A stretch of 10,024 nt of DNA from Pseudomonadota bacterium (GTDB taxonomy: Bacteria > Pseudomonadota > Gammaproteobacteria > SZUA-229). Positions within the stretch are counted from its first letter, which is position 1. Each line of letters opens with the position of its first letter. Below are positions 1-5,890 of this stretch, piece by piece. The notes beneath the pieces were generated by a model, which saw nothing but the letters and a program-made list of their open reading frames with translations, did not search any database and had not been told where the DNA came from. The translations under genes were made by a program, and so were the position numbers. Location of the stretch: the NCBI GenBank assembly GCA_030673345.1, contig DAOVJH010000026.1, forward strand, positions 1-10,024. Direction: 5' to 3'.

Positions 1-717
1 AGCTTTGCACAGCTGCTTGAAAAAGCCGGCGTCGATGTTGTGCTGGTCGGAGATTCTCTGGGTATGGTTATCCAGGGTGAAGAGACGACTCTGCCTGTTT
101 CTGTCGAAGATATGCTGTATCACACGCAATGTGTGGCTAAAGGGCTGGAGAATGCCCTGTTGATTACTGATATGCCTTTTTTAAGTTTCACCTGTGAAGA
201 AGAAGCGGTATTGAATGCTGGCCTGTTTATGAAACAGGGCGGTGCGCACATGGTGAAACTCGAAGGTGGCGTCGATCAGGCGGATACGGTTTCAGCGTTG
301 AGCCGAAATGGTATACCTGTCTGTGCGCATCTTGGTCTGCAGCCGCAGTATGTACATAAGATCGGCGGTTACCGTGTGCAGGGTCGTGATGATGCGGCAG
401 CAGACAAGATGGTTTCTGATGCACTAACCTTGCAACAGGCGGGTGCGGATCTGATGCTGCTGGAATGTGTGCCGGAAACCCTGGCAGATAAGATTACAGA
501 AACGCTGGATATTCCTGTCATCGGCATCGGTGCAAGCGTTAACTGCGACGGCCAGGTATTAGTGCTGTACGACATACTCGATATCAGCCTTGGCATCCGG
601 CCAAAATTCAGTAAAAATTTTATGGCATCATCCAGCAGTATCGAAGATGCTATCCATCAATATGTCTCAGCGGTCAAGCAGGGTGATTTTCCTGCTGCTG
701 AACATGTCTTCAGCTAA
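1..717 (+). CDS. panB: 3-methyl-2-oxobutanoate hydroxymethyltransferase (PanB), 5' end cut by window
   Basis: Ketopantoate hydroxymethyltransferase, the first committed step of pantothenate synthesis: it transfers a one-carbon unit from 5,10-methylene-tetrahydrofolate to 2-oxoisovalerate. The frame is open from base 1, where the residues SFAQLLEKAGVDVVLVGDS align with E. coli PanB from about residue 28, so roughly 27 N-terminal residues lie outside the window; 238 residues remain. Visible family landmarks are VGDSLGM (Asp as Mg2+ ligand), ITDMPF (second Asp), MVKLEGG, PVCAHLGL, GGYRVQGR, LECVP (catalytic Glu), PVIGIGA, CDGQVLV and PKFSKNF. The C-terminus EHVFS matches the usual EHxF ending. 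A GTG at 40 is internal, not the start. panC begins 20 bases downstream on the same strand, so the two are probably co-transcribed from a promoter outside the window. A small oddity is Ser where GIGAG is usual. Identification is secure. Confidence 0.97.
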   Translation, partial: SFAQLLEKAGVDVVLVGDSLGMVIQGEETTLPVSVEDMLYHTQCVAKGLENALLITDMPFLSFTCEEEAVLNAGLFMKQGGAHMVKLEGGVDQADTVSALSRNGIPVCAHLGLQPQYVHKIGGYRVQGRDDAAADKMVSDALTLQQAGADLMLLECVPETLADKITETLDIPVIGIGASVNCDGQVLVLYDILDISLGIRPKFSKNFMASSSSIEDAIHQYVSAVKQGDFPAAEHVFS

Positions 718-737
718 CAGTAGCTGTCTTTAGTATT

Positions 738-1616
738 ATGCAGACCTGTCAGAACCTGGAACAGTTGCGCATGCAGGTCAGCGAGTGGCGTAGCGCCAAT
801 GAGACCATCGCGTTTGTTCCAACCATGGGTAATCTGCATGAAGGTCATCTATCACTGGTCGATATCGCCCGGCAGAAAGCAAGACGTGTCGTGGTCAGCG
901 TTTATGTGAACCCTCTGCAATTTTCACCGGATGAGGATTTTTCGAGTTATCCGCGTACGCTGGAAGATGATCTGATCAAATTAAGGGCAGCCGGTGTTGA
1001 TCTGGTTTTTACCCCGGATGATGCGATGATTTACCCTGACGGTAAACAAGACAGCGCTTATGTCGAAGTGCCCGGTTTGTCTCATATAGTCGAAGGAGAA
1101 TTCCGCCCTGATTTTTTTAAAGGGGTTGCGACGGTCGTTTTAAAATTATTTAACATGGTACAACCGGATATCGCTGTTTTTGGTGAGAAAGATTTTCAGC
1201 AATTACTGGTTATTCGGCAGATGGTCGATGATCTGAATTTGCCGATTGAGATTGTCGGTGGCCGGACAAAACGTGAGGCGGATGGGCTTGCCAGGAGTTC
1301 TCGCAATAATTATCTGAGTCCTGCTGAGAGAGAAAATAGCCGGTTTTTGTCAGAATCTCTCGAGCAGTGTCGGCGCCAGATCAAACAGGATATCGATATC
1401 ACGCAGGCGGAAAATGCCTGTATCGCAGCCTTAGAAAGTCATGGCTTTACGGTCGATTATGTAACACTCAGGGAAACTAGTCGGCTGAAAAAAGTGTCAA
1501 AAGATGAGCTGGCTCTTAACAGGGAACTGGTGTTGCTGGCAGCAGTAAAATTAGGCAAAACAAGGTTAATCGATAATCTGATATTTACTGCTGAAAAAGT
1601 GACTGTCGGATCCTGA
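738..1616 (+). CDS. panC: Pantoate--beta-alanine ligase (pantothenate synthetase, PanC)
   Basis: ATP-dependent condensation of pantoate with beta-alanine, via a pantoyl-adenylate, to give pantothenate; cytosolic. The 292-residue length is close to E. coli PanC (283). Visible motifs: PTMGNLHEGH at 28-37 (HxGH nucleotide-binding signature, His34 and His37), NPLQF at 58-62 (substrate pocket), FGEKDFQQL at 148-156, and SSRNNYL at 187-193, the KMSKS-like loop. Two places differ from the usual family sequence: RPDFFKGV at 123-130 where RPGHFxGV is typical, and Arg186 immediately before SSRN where Met or Leu is typical. The residues that hold ATP are otherwise present, so I expect an active enzyme. 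The ATG at 738 is chosen because the N-terminus aligns with the family; no Shine-Dalgarno sequence precedes it. It follows panB by 20 bases; panD, which makes its beta-alanine substrate, lies downstream across a 285-base gap. Confidence 0.97.
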   Translation: MQTCQNLEQLRMQVSEWRSANETIAFVPTMGNLHEGHLSLVDIARQKARRVVVSVYVNPLQFSPDEDFSSYPRTLEDDLIKLRAAGVDLVFTPDDAMIYPDGKQDSAYVEVPGLSHIVEGEFRPDFFKGVATVVLKLFNMVQPDIAVFGEKDFQQLLVIRQMVDDLNLPIEIVGGRTKREADGLARSSRNNYLSPAERENSRFLSESLEQCRRQIKQDIDITQAENACIAALESHGFTVDYVTLRETSRLKKVSKDELALNRELVLLAAVKLGKTRLIDNLIFTAEKVTVGS

Positions 1617-1623
1617 CCGACAG
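1603..1623 (+). other. Small stem-loop over the panC stop codon
   Basis: A perfect 7-bp stem (1603-1609 with 1617-1623, CTGTCGG/CCGACAG) encloses a 7-base loop that contains the panC TGA. No T-tract follows, so it is not a standard intrinsic terminator. It might protect the panBC mRNA 3' end, or be chance. Confidence 0.3.
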
Positions 1624-1631
1624 GATGGGGC

Positions 1632-1803
1632 TGAACCTAAAGAAATCAGCTGAAGCACAGAAGTCCACGTAAGTTCTTGGCGCGCCTGGCAAACTTAAAA
1701 ACTTGCTCATCACCAATAAGGTGACCATACAATTTTTAAATTCACCAGTCACACCAATACCTTACATGTCTTTTCTGTGCTTCAACTAATTTTTTTAGGT
1801 TGA
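1632..1803. repeat. Long imperfect inverted repeat (about 172 bp) between panC and panD
   Basis: Nearly the whole interval folds back on itself. Bases 1632-1714 pair with 1720-1803 around an AATAA loop at 1715-1719. By hand alignment I count 62 Watson-Crick pairs, 13 transition-type mismatches, 7 other mismatches and 3 single-base bulges. The best blocks are 1651-1662 with 1773-1784 (12 bp, TGAAGCACAGAA), 1634-1641 with 1794-1801, 1686-1689 with 1745-1748, 1697-1701 with 1733-1737, and the tip 1710-1714 with 1720-1724. An 8-base palindrome GGCGCGCC sits at 1679-1686. I see no protein gene in it. The form suggests a MITE-like palindromic element or a structured RNA; it could also end the panBC transcript. 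Eleven of the 13 transition-type mismatches would be G-U pairs in - strand RNA. Confidence 0.8.
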
Positions 1804-1820
1804 AGCAATACCGCGGATAG

Positions 1821-1849
1821 CCGATAATATACGAAAATACTGATATACT
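1821..1849 (+). promoter_or_regulatory. Probable panD promoter (extended -10)
   Basis: TATACT at 1844-1849 matches 5 of 6 bases of the -10 consensus and carries the TGn extension at 1841-1843. The -35 at the 17-base spacing (1821-1826, CCGATA) is weak (3 of 6), as is common for extended -10 promoters. Predicted start is near 1856, giving a leader of about 46 bases. It lies just downstream of the long inverted repeat, so panD can be expressed independently of panBC. Confidence 0.5.
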
Positions 1850-1866
1850 ACTGTGATGACCTGAGA

Positions 1867-1889
1867 TGGTCAGTAAAAACTATTGACCA
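1867..1889. promoter_or_regulatory. Dyad / stem-loop in the panD leader
   Basis: TGGTCA at 1867-1872 is repeated inverted as TGACCA at 1884-1889, with an 11-base spacer. It ends 12 bases before the panD ATG and lies inside the predicted leader. It could be an operator half-site pair or an mRNA stem-loop that limits ribosome access. No family can be assigned. Confidence 0.35.
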
Positions 1890-1901
1890 ATTTAGATATT
1901 T

Positions 1902-2282
1902 ATGGAAATTACACTTTTAAAATCAAAGTTACACAAGGCGACTGTGACACTTACAGAGCTGGAATATGAAGGCTCCTGTGCCATCGACTCGGATTTGCTG
2001 GCTGCAGCTGGCATCAATGAGTATGAGCAGATCCATATTTATAACTTGAATAATGGTAACCGTTTTACTACCTATGCAATTCAGGCAGAGGCGGGCAGCG
2101 GTGTAATCTCGGTCAATGGCGCGGCGGCGCATAAAGCGAATAAAGGCGATCGCGTTATTATCTGCTGTTACGCGAGATTGTCTCAGCATGAAGTGGCTAA
2201 TTTTAAACCCACACTGGTTTATGTTGATGGTGCGAATCAGATTACACGTACCTCGAACCAGATACCTGTTCAGGCAGCTTAA
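1902..2282 (+). CDS. panD: Aspartate 1-decarboxylase proenzyme (PanD)
   Basis: Makes beta-alanine from L-aspartate with a pyruvoyl cofactor; the product is the second substrate of PanC. The 126-residue length equals E. coli PanD. The self-cleavage site Gly24-Ser25 sits in YEGSCAID exactly at the E. coli position; Ser25 becomes the pyruvoyl group. Other functional residues fall at the same numbers as in E. coli: Lys9, His11, Tyr22, Arg54, Thr57, Tyr58, and Asn72-Gly-Ala-Ala75 in SVNGAAAH. The enzyme is expected to be a tetramer of cleaved alpha and beta chains. The ATG at 1902 is fixed by the match [16 protein letters not shown] to the family N-terminus. No Shine-Dalgarno sequence is seen, and a dyad sits just upstream. 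It is separated from panC by the long inverted repeat and has a plausible promoter of its own. Whether maturation needs a PanZ/PanM-like activator cannot be told from this window. Confidence 0.98.
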   Translation: MEITLLKSKLHKATVTLTELEYEGSCAIDSDLLAAAGINEYEQIHIYNLNNGNRFTTYAIQAEAGSGVISVNGAAAHKANKGDRVIICCYARLSQHEVANFKPTLVYVDGANQITRTSNQIPVQAA

Positions 2283-2306
2283 ACGTATCTACCCCGTCAT
2301 CGAGAG

Positions 2307-2342
2307 AGCAATCTAGCCAGATTGCTGTTGTTTTATTTCTTT
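2307..2342 (+). terminator. Intrinsic terminator of panD
   Basis: A perfect 8-bp stem (AGCAATCT at 2307-2314, AGATTGCT at 2319-2326) with a 4-base loop AGCC is followed by a T-rich tract at 2327-2342. It begins 25 bases after the panD stop. It acts on + strand transcripts only, since no T-tract follows on the - strand. It overlaps the last codons and stop of the convergent gene ending at 2313; the T-tract is what encodes that protein's Gln-Gln-Gln tail. Confidence 0.75.
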
Positions 2343-2678
2343 AAGATCAGCCTCATTATTGCAAAACTCAATGTCAGACACGCCGATGTCTGACTCAGCC
2401 AGTTTTTCGTCACACGTATCGGTGTTGCTGCAGTCTGAGCAGCTCTTCATCTGCTGATGTATGTCTCTGACGTTGGTCTGGTAGATGTACCGGGTCTTGT
2501 CGATGCCGAGTGCAGACAGCATATTGCTCAAGCGCAATTTATCAAATTCCTGTTCCAGTGAATGGTGAAATTTTCGACCATTGACCAGGTTTACCAGGAT
2601 GGTATAAGACAGGCGAAATACGAATACCAAAAGTAAAAGAACAAGCGCACCGCCCACTATCATCGTCATTGTATCCAT
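2313..2678 (-). CDS. Small membrane-anchored four-cysteine protein, DUF6455-like
   Basis: A 121-residue protein of unknown function. Residues about 7-32 form one hydrophobic membrane segment (IVGGALVLLLLVFVF...), then a Lys/Arg-rich stretch near 35-49, suggesting an N-terminal anchor with the rest in the cytosol. The C-terminal half has C80-x2-C83-x5-C89-x16-C106, ending in FCNNEADL. This spacing and the FC-N-N motif resemble the small DUF6455 family from memory; metal or Fe-S binding is inference from the cysteines alone. The start is uncertain: ATG codons encode Met1, Met4 and Met6, none with a Shine-Dalgarno sequence, and Met1 gives the longest form. It lies 93 bases downstream of ppc on the same strand and may be read through from it. 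Its 3' end is embedded in the panD terminator. No evidence links it functionally to ppc beyond position. Confidence 0.8.
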   Translation of the reverse strand: MDTMTMIVGGALVLLLLVFVFRLSYTILVNLVNGRKFHHSLEQEFDKLRLSNMLSALGIDKTRYIYQTNVRDIHQQMKSCSDCSNTDTCDEKLAESDIGVSDIEFCNNEADLKEIKQQQSG

Positions 2679-2688
2679 CGCGCGATGG
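2675..2688. promoter_or_regulatory. 14-bp perfect palindrome over the DUF6455-like gene start
   Basis: CCATCGCGCGATGG is a perfect palindrome. Its left part contains the start codon of the - strand gene (CAT at 2676-2678). It could act as an operator or hide the start codon in an mRNA hairpin; it may also be chance. Confidence 0.3.
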
Positions 2689-2756
2689 TATCAATGAGCT
2701 GAAGTGATGCGGTTGATTTATGTCATGAAACTGCTTGTTCAGCGTAAATCGAAACC

Positions 2757-2768
2757 AGCAGGCCTGCT
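2757..2768. other. 12-bp palindrome just after the ppc stop
   Basis: AGCAGGCCTGCT is a perfect palindrome 3 bases beyond the ppc stop codon on the - strand. It can form at most a short 4-bp stem with a 4-base loop, and no clear T-tract follows, so termination here is doubtful and read-through into the DUF6455-like gene is plausible. Confidence 0.25.
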
Positions 2769-2771
2769 CGT

Positions 2772-5663
2772 TTAACCTGTATTGCGCATTCCGGCTGCTA
2801 CTGCATTGATACTGCGTAACAGGGGGTTGAGCCATTTTTCACGTTCTTCGGTATCCAGTGTTTCATCGCGATAGCGTTTTAACAGCTTGATCTGAATATG
2901 GTTCAGCGGATCCAGGTACGGGTCACGGCGCATCAGTGACAGTGCGAGCGGTGGAATATCGTCCAGCAAATGCACCATGTTGGCCACTTTCAGGGTTATC
3001 TCCAGGGTACGGTCATGCTCGTCTCTTATCATTTCATAGATACGTTTACCGGTATCTTCAGACAGGCAGAGCTCGGAATATTCTTTCGCTGTTCGCATAT
3101 CGGCTTTATATAAAGCCATTTCAGTATTACTTAACAGGGCTTTGAAGTAAGGCCAGTTCTGATACATTTCGCATAATTTCTGTAAGCGGGAATCGTCATC
3201 GCCGATCCATTGTTGCAGAGCCGTACCGATGCCATACCAGGCAGGCAGTGTCTGCCTGGACTGTGCCCAGCCGAAGACCCAGCCGATGGCGCGGACGGAG
3301 GTCTTAGATCGGTCGCCTTTTTTGCGATGTGAGGGTCGAGAGCCTATATTCATCAGGGCTATCTCGCTGACCGGTGTGGCTTCGTAAAAATAATCGAGGA
3401 AACCGTCGGTGTTGTCAGTCAGCTGGCGATAACTGCTTTCGCCAAAAGCCATGATCTCACGCATGATAGCCATGTTTTCTTCAGTGGCAGTCGATTCGCC
3501 GGGAAGTATCTGGTAACGGCTGGCCAGCATCAGGCCGGTGATGCCGAGCGTTAATTCGTAAACCGCGGTTTCCGGATTACTGTATTTGTTGGATAAAACC
3601 TCACCCTGTTCGGTGAATTTTATCTGGCCATGTACCGTGCCTTCTGGTTGAGAAAGTATGGATTCGTGTGTTGGGCCGCCGCCGCGGCCGATGGTGCCGC
3701 CACGGCCATGGAACAGGCGGCAGTCAATCTGGTGCGCATCAGCGAGCTTCATGGCTTTTTGCTGGGCTTCGAATAGCTGCCAGGAAGATGCCAGTATGCC
3801 GCCGTCTTTACAGGAGTCCGAATACCCCAGCATCACTTCCTGCAGGTTGCCGGAAGCACTGAGCATGGTCCTATAGGTTTCGTCATCAAATAGCTGCGAC
3901 AGGACGCTTTCGATGTGATTTAGATCTTCGATGGTTTCAAACAGCGGCGAGATACGGATCTTACAGAACCATTTACCGTCGTTTTTACCAGTGAGGCCGA
4001 CGAGAGTGGCGAGCAGCATCACTTCCAGGATGTGGCTGGCCTGGTGCGTCATCGAGATGACATATTCACCAAAAGCATGCGGGCTTATCTCACCATGCAT
4101 CTTTTCGATGACCCTAAACACTTCCAGTGTTTCCTTGTTGGAATCATTGAGTGATTCCGAGTCAAAATTGATCCCTTCGCACTGGTGCTGGATAAGATCA
4201 GATAGCAGTTTTATGCGGGTGGTTTCATCCAGGCCGTCATAGTCAACATAGGTGTTGCTCTGCTTAAGAATCTCTGCGACGGCTTCGGTGTGGCGTGTGG
4301 ACTCCTGTCGAACATCCAGGTGCATCAGGTAGAAACCAAAAGATTCGACCAGTCGGATCAGATCTTTTATCGCAAGGTCAGCAATCTTCTCGTCACCATG
4401 GCTGTGCAGAGAATCACGGATCAGTGTCAGGTCATTTAAAAAATCGTCTTCACAGGCATAAGCGTGAGAAAAATTGCTGGTATCAGCTGATGTATCAGCG
4501 ATGAGTGCGCGGGTTTTGTCCAGGTTCTGCTGCATACGAAAACGCATGAATGCAATCTTGCGCTGGTATGGTGAATGCGTGTAAGTCAGCGGATTATTGA
4601 CAAAAACTTTGGATTGAAGGATCTCGTCGCTGTTCAGGCTCTCGCTAAATTCAGGACTCGGCGTGCACATCTTATCTGAGTGTGTCAGATGTTTGAATGC
4701 GATATTTAACCGCCTGACATATTCCTGCAGCGTGGTTCTGGACTGTAATCGCAGTGCCAGCTCGGTAGTCTCTGGAGTAACATTGGGGTTGCCGTCACGG
4801 TCACCGCCGATCCATGAGCCAAACTTCAGGAAACTGGGGACGTTAATCTGCGCCGTGGGATAGTGGTCCCGGATGCGGTCTTCCAGGTTTCGATAAACCA
4901 CGGGCACTGCATCAAACAGGCTTTCTTTAAAGTAATAGATGCCGTTTTTGATCTCATCTCGTACCTGCGGGCGGTTCTCCCTGACCTCATTAGTGCGCCA
5001 TAAGATCTGGATCTGTGTCTCTAATTCAGAGATGACTTCCTGGCGTTGTGATCTGCCAAGACGGGTGTCGCTCAACTTCTCATTGGTCAGAAATATACGG
5101 CGCAGTGCATACAGGATGCTGCGGCGCTTTGCTTCGGTCGGGTGCGCTGTGATGACAGGGATATACGCCAGTCGGTCGAGTAGAGTCTGCAGGCGATCGG
5201 CGGACATGTCCATATCGATAAAACTGCGCAGTGCAGAGTCAAATGAACCGATCCACAGTTCGTCGCCCTTACGCATCTGGCGTCGTCGCTGCTGCAGCTG
5301 AGATGCTTCTTCCGCTACGTTTACCAGGCTGAAATAGGTGCTGAAAGCACGAACCACCTGGGTAAGGGTATCCTCATCCAGCGATTCGATCAGTGTCATC
5401 AGGTGTGCGCGTTTCTGGCTGTCTTCTTCCTTATGCAGTTCGATAAAGCCAACCCGTAATTTTTCTACGGCATCGTAGACTTTTGGACCAGCGTTGGATA
5501 ACAGCACGTTACCCAGCAGGTTTCCAAAAAGTTTTACCCTGGCGCGCAGCTGTTTATCAGTGGTTGCTGTATTCAGCAACCCCGCCAGTTTGCCACCATC
5601 TATTTTGTCCGGGATTCCAGCGTTATCCAGGTTGTTTGTAGTTGAATCTAACGAGTCGTTCAT
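2772..5663 (-). CDS. ppc: Phosphoenolpyruvate carboxylase
   Basis: Anaplerotic enzyme converting phosphoenolpyruvate and bicarbonate to oxaloacetate and phosphate; cytosolic tetramer. The 963 residues exceed the E. coli enzyme (883), partly through a longer N-terminus of about 35 residues before the first catalytic motif. Motifs in order: TAHPTE at 172-177 (catalytic His174), GGDRDGNP at 286-293, HLDVRQES near 448-455, GYSDSCKDGG at 613-622 (Lys619), FHGRGGTIGRGGGP at 651-664, TEQGEVLSNKY near 684-694 and the invariant C-terminal MRNTG. By eye, the four aspartate-inhibitor residues of E. coli PEPC have counterparts: Arg660, the Lys of LYKAD, an Arg before DPYLDPLN, and Asn961. Feedback inhibition by aspartate is therefore expected. 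An oddity is RAIGWVFGWAQSR near 791-803, where RAIPWxFxWTQxR is usual. Its start region diverges from pgi; no Shine-Dalgarno sequence precedes the ATG. Confidence 0.98.
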   Translation of the reverse strand: MNDSLDSTTNNLDNAGIPDKIDGGKLAGLLNTATTDKQLRARVKLFGNLLGNVLLSNAGPKVYDAVEKLRVGFIELHKEEDSQKRAHLMTLIESLDEDTLTQVVRAFSTYFSLVNVAEEASQLQQRRRQMRKGDELWIGSFDSALRSFIDMDMSADRLQTLLDRLAYIPVITAHPTEAKRRSILYALRRIFLTNEKLSDTRLGRSQRQEVISELETQIQILWRTNEVRENRPQVRDEIKNGIYYFKESLFDAVPVVYRNLEDRIRDHYPTAQINVPSFLKFGSWIGGDRDGNPNVTPETTELALRLQSRTTLQEYVRRLNIAFKHLTHSDKMCTPSPEFSESLNSDEILQSKVFVNNPLTYTHSPYQRKIAFMRFRMQQNLDKTRALIADTSADTSNFSHAYACEDDFLNDLTLIRDSLHSHGDEKIADLAIKDLIRLVESFGFYLMHLDVRQESTRHTEAVAEILKQSNTYVDYDGLDETTRIKLLSDLIQHQCEGINFDSESLNDSNKETLEVFRVIEKMHGEISPHAFGEYVISMTHQASHILEVMLLATLVGLTGKNDGKWFCKIRISPLFETIEDLNHIESVLSQLFDDETYRTMLSASGNLQEVMLGYSDSCKDGGILASSWQLFEAQQKAMKLADAHQIDCRLFHGRGGTIGRGGGPTHESILSQPEGTVHGQIKFTEQGEVLSNKYSNPETAVYELTLGITGLMLASRYQILPGESTATEENMAIMREIMAFGESSYRQLTDNTDGFLDYFYEATPVSEIALMNIGSRPSHRKKGDRSKTSVRAIGWVFGWAQSRQTLPAWYGIGTALQQWIGDDDSRLQKLCEMYQNWPYFKALLSNTEMALYKADMRTAKEYSELCLSEDTGKRIYEMIRDEHDRTLEITLKVANMVHLLDDIPPLALSLMRRDPYLDPLNHIQIKLLKRYRDETLDTEEREKWLNPLLRSINAVAAGMRNTG

Positions 5664-5677
5664 AAGGGGTAAGGTCT

Positions 5678-5692
5678 ACAGTAAGTTACTGT
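5678..5692. promoter_or_regulatory. 15-bp dyad in the ppc leader
   Basis: ACAGTAA-G-TTACTGT is a perfect dyad with 7-bp arms around one base. It lies 15-29 bases upstream of the ppc start codon, just downstream of the predicted ppc transcription start. A second, weaker dyad (GTGT...ACAC, 5691-5702) abuts it. Candidate operator or leader stem-loop; the cognate regulator is unknown. Confidence 0.4.
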
Positions 5693-5712
5693 GTGATTAC
5701 ACGAAACCGGTA

Positions 5713-5718
5713 ATTATA
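5713..5718 (-). promoter_or_regulatory. Probable ppc -10 element
   Basis: On the - strand this reads TATAAT, a perfect -10 hexamer. No good -35 is seen at 16-18 bases (best 3 of 6, GTATCA at 5737-5742). Transcription would start near 5706, giving a leader of about 43 bases that contains the 5678-5692 dyad. A weak -35 suggests possible dependence on an activator. Confidence 0.45.
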
Positions 5719-5843
5719 ACGTATTTAAGGGTTTGCTGATACATGTGTCGTTTTTATAGAGATTGCCCCGGTTTTTCGTCATGCGGTGAGAAAACACGTA
5801 CAATGTCTTGCTTGCGGGTGTTCTTTTTGAGTTGGTGAATCGC

Positions 5844-5849
5844 TAAAAT
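5844..5849 (+). promoter_or_regulatory. Weak candidate pgi -10 element
   Basis: TAAAAT matches 5 of 6 bases of the -10 consensus and lies 41 bases before the pgi start. The base run at the -35 distance (5821-5826, TTCTTT) is poor. An alternative is TAATCT at 5855-5860 with TTGGTG at 5832-5837, also weak. The choice is not secure. Confidence 0.25.
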
Positions 5850-5890
5850 TGGGCTAATCTTAAGGTAAATAAAACCATAAAAATGTTGTT

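Noticed and set aside
1585..1728. 47-residue - strand reading frame within the long hairpin and the panC 3' end
   Set aside because: It runs through the palindrome and then antisense to panC, has no Shine-Dalgarno sequence, and its sequence is dictated by the repeat and by panC; no recognisable protein family.
1630..1806. Long hairpin as an integron attC site
   Set aside because: The ends (GCTGAAC and GTTGAAG) only loosely resemble RYYYAAC/GTTRRRY, the element is longer than typical attC sites, and there is no integrase or cassette array.
1929..2316. Alternative frames over panD on both strands
   Set aside because: The panD frame matches its family residue for residue; the others are overlaps without support.
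4939..5301. 120-residue + strand frame antisense to ppc
   Set aside because: Shadow of the ppc coding strand, Arg/Ser-rich low-quality translation.
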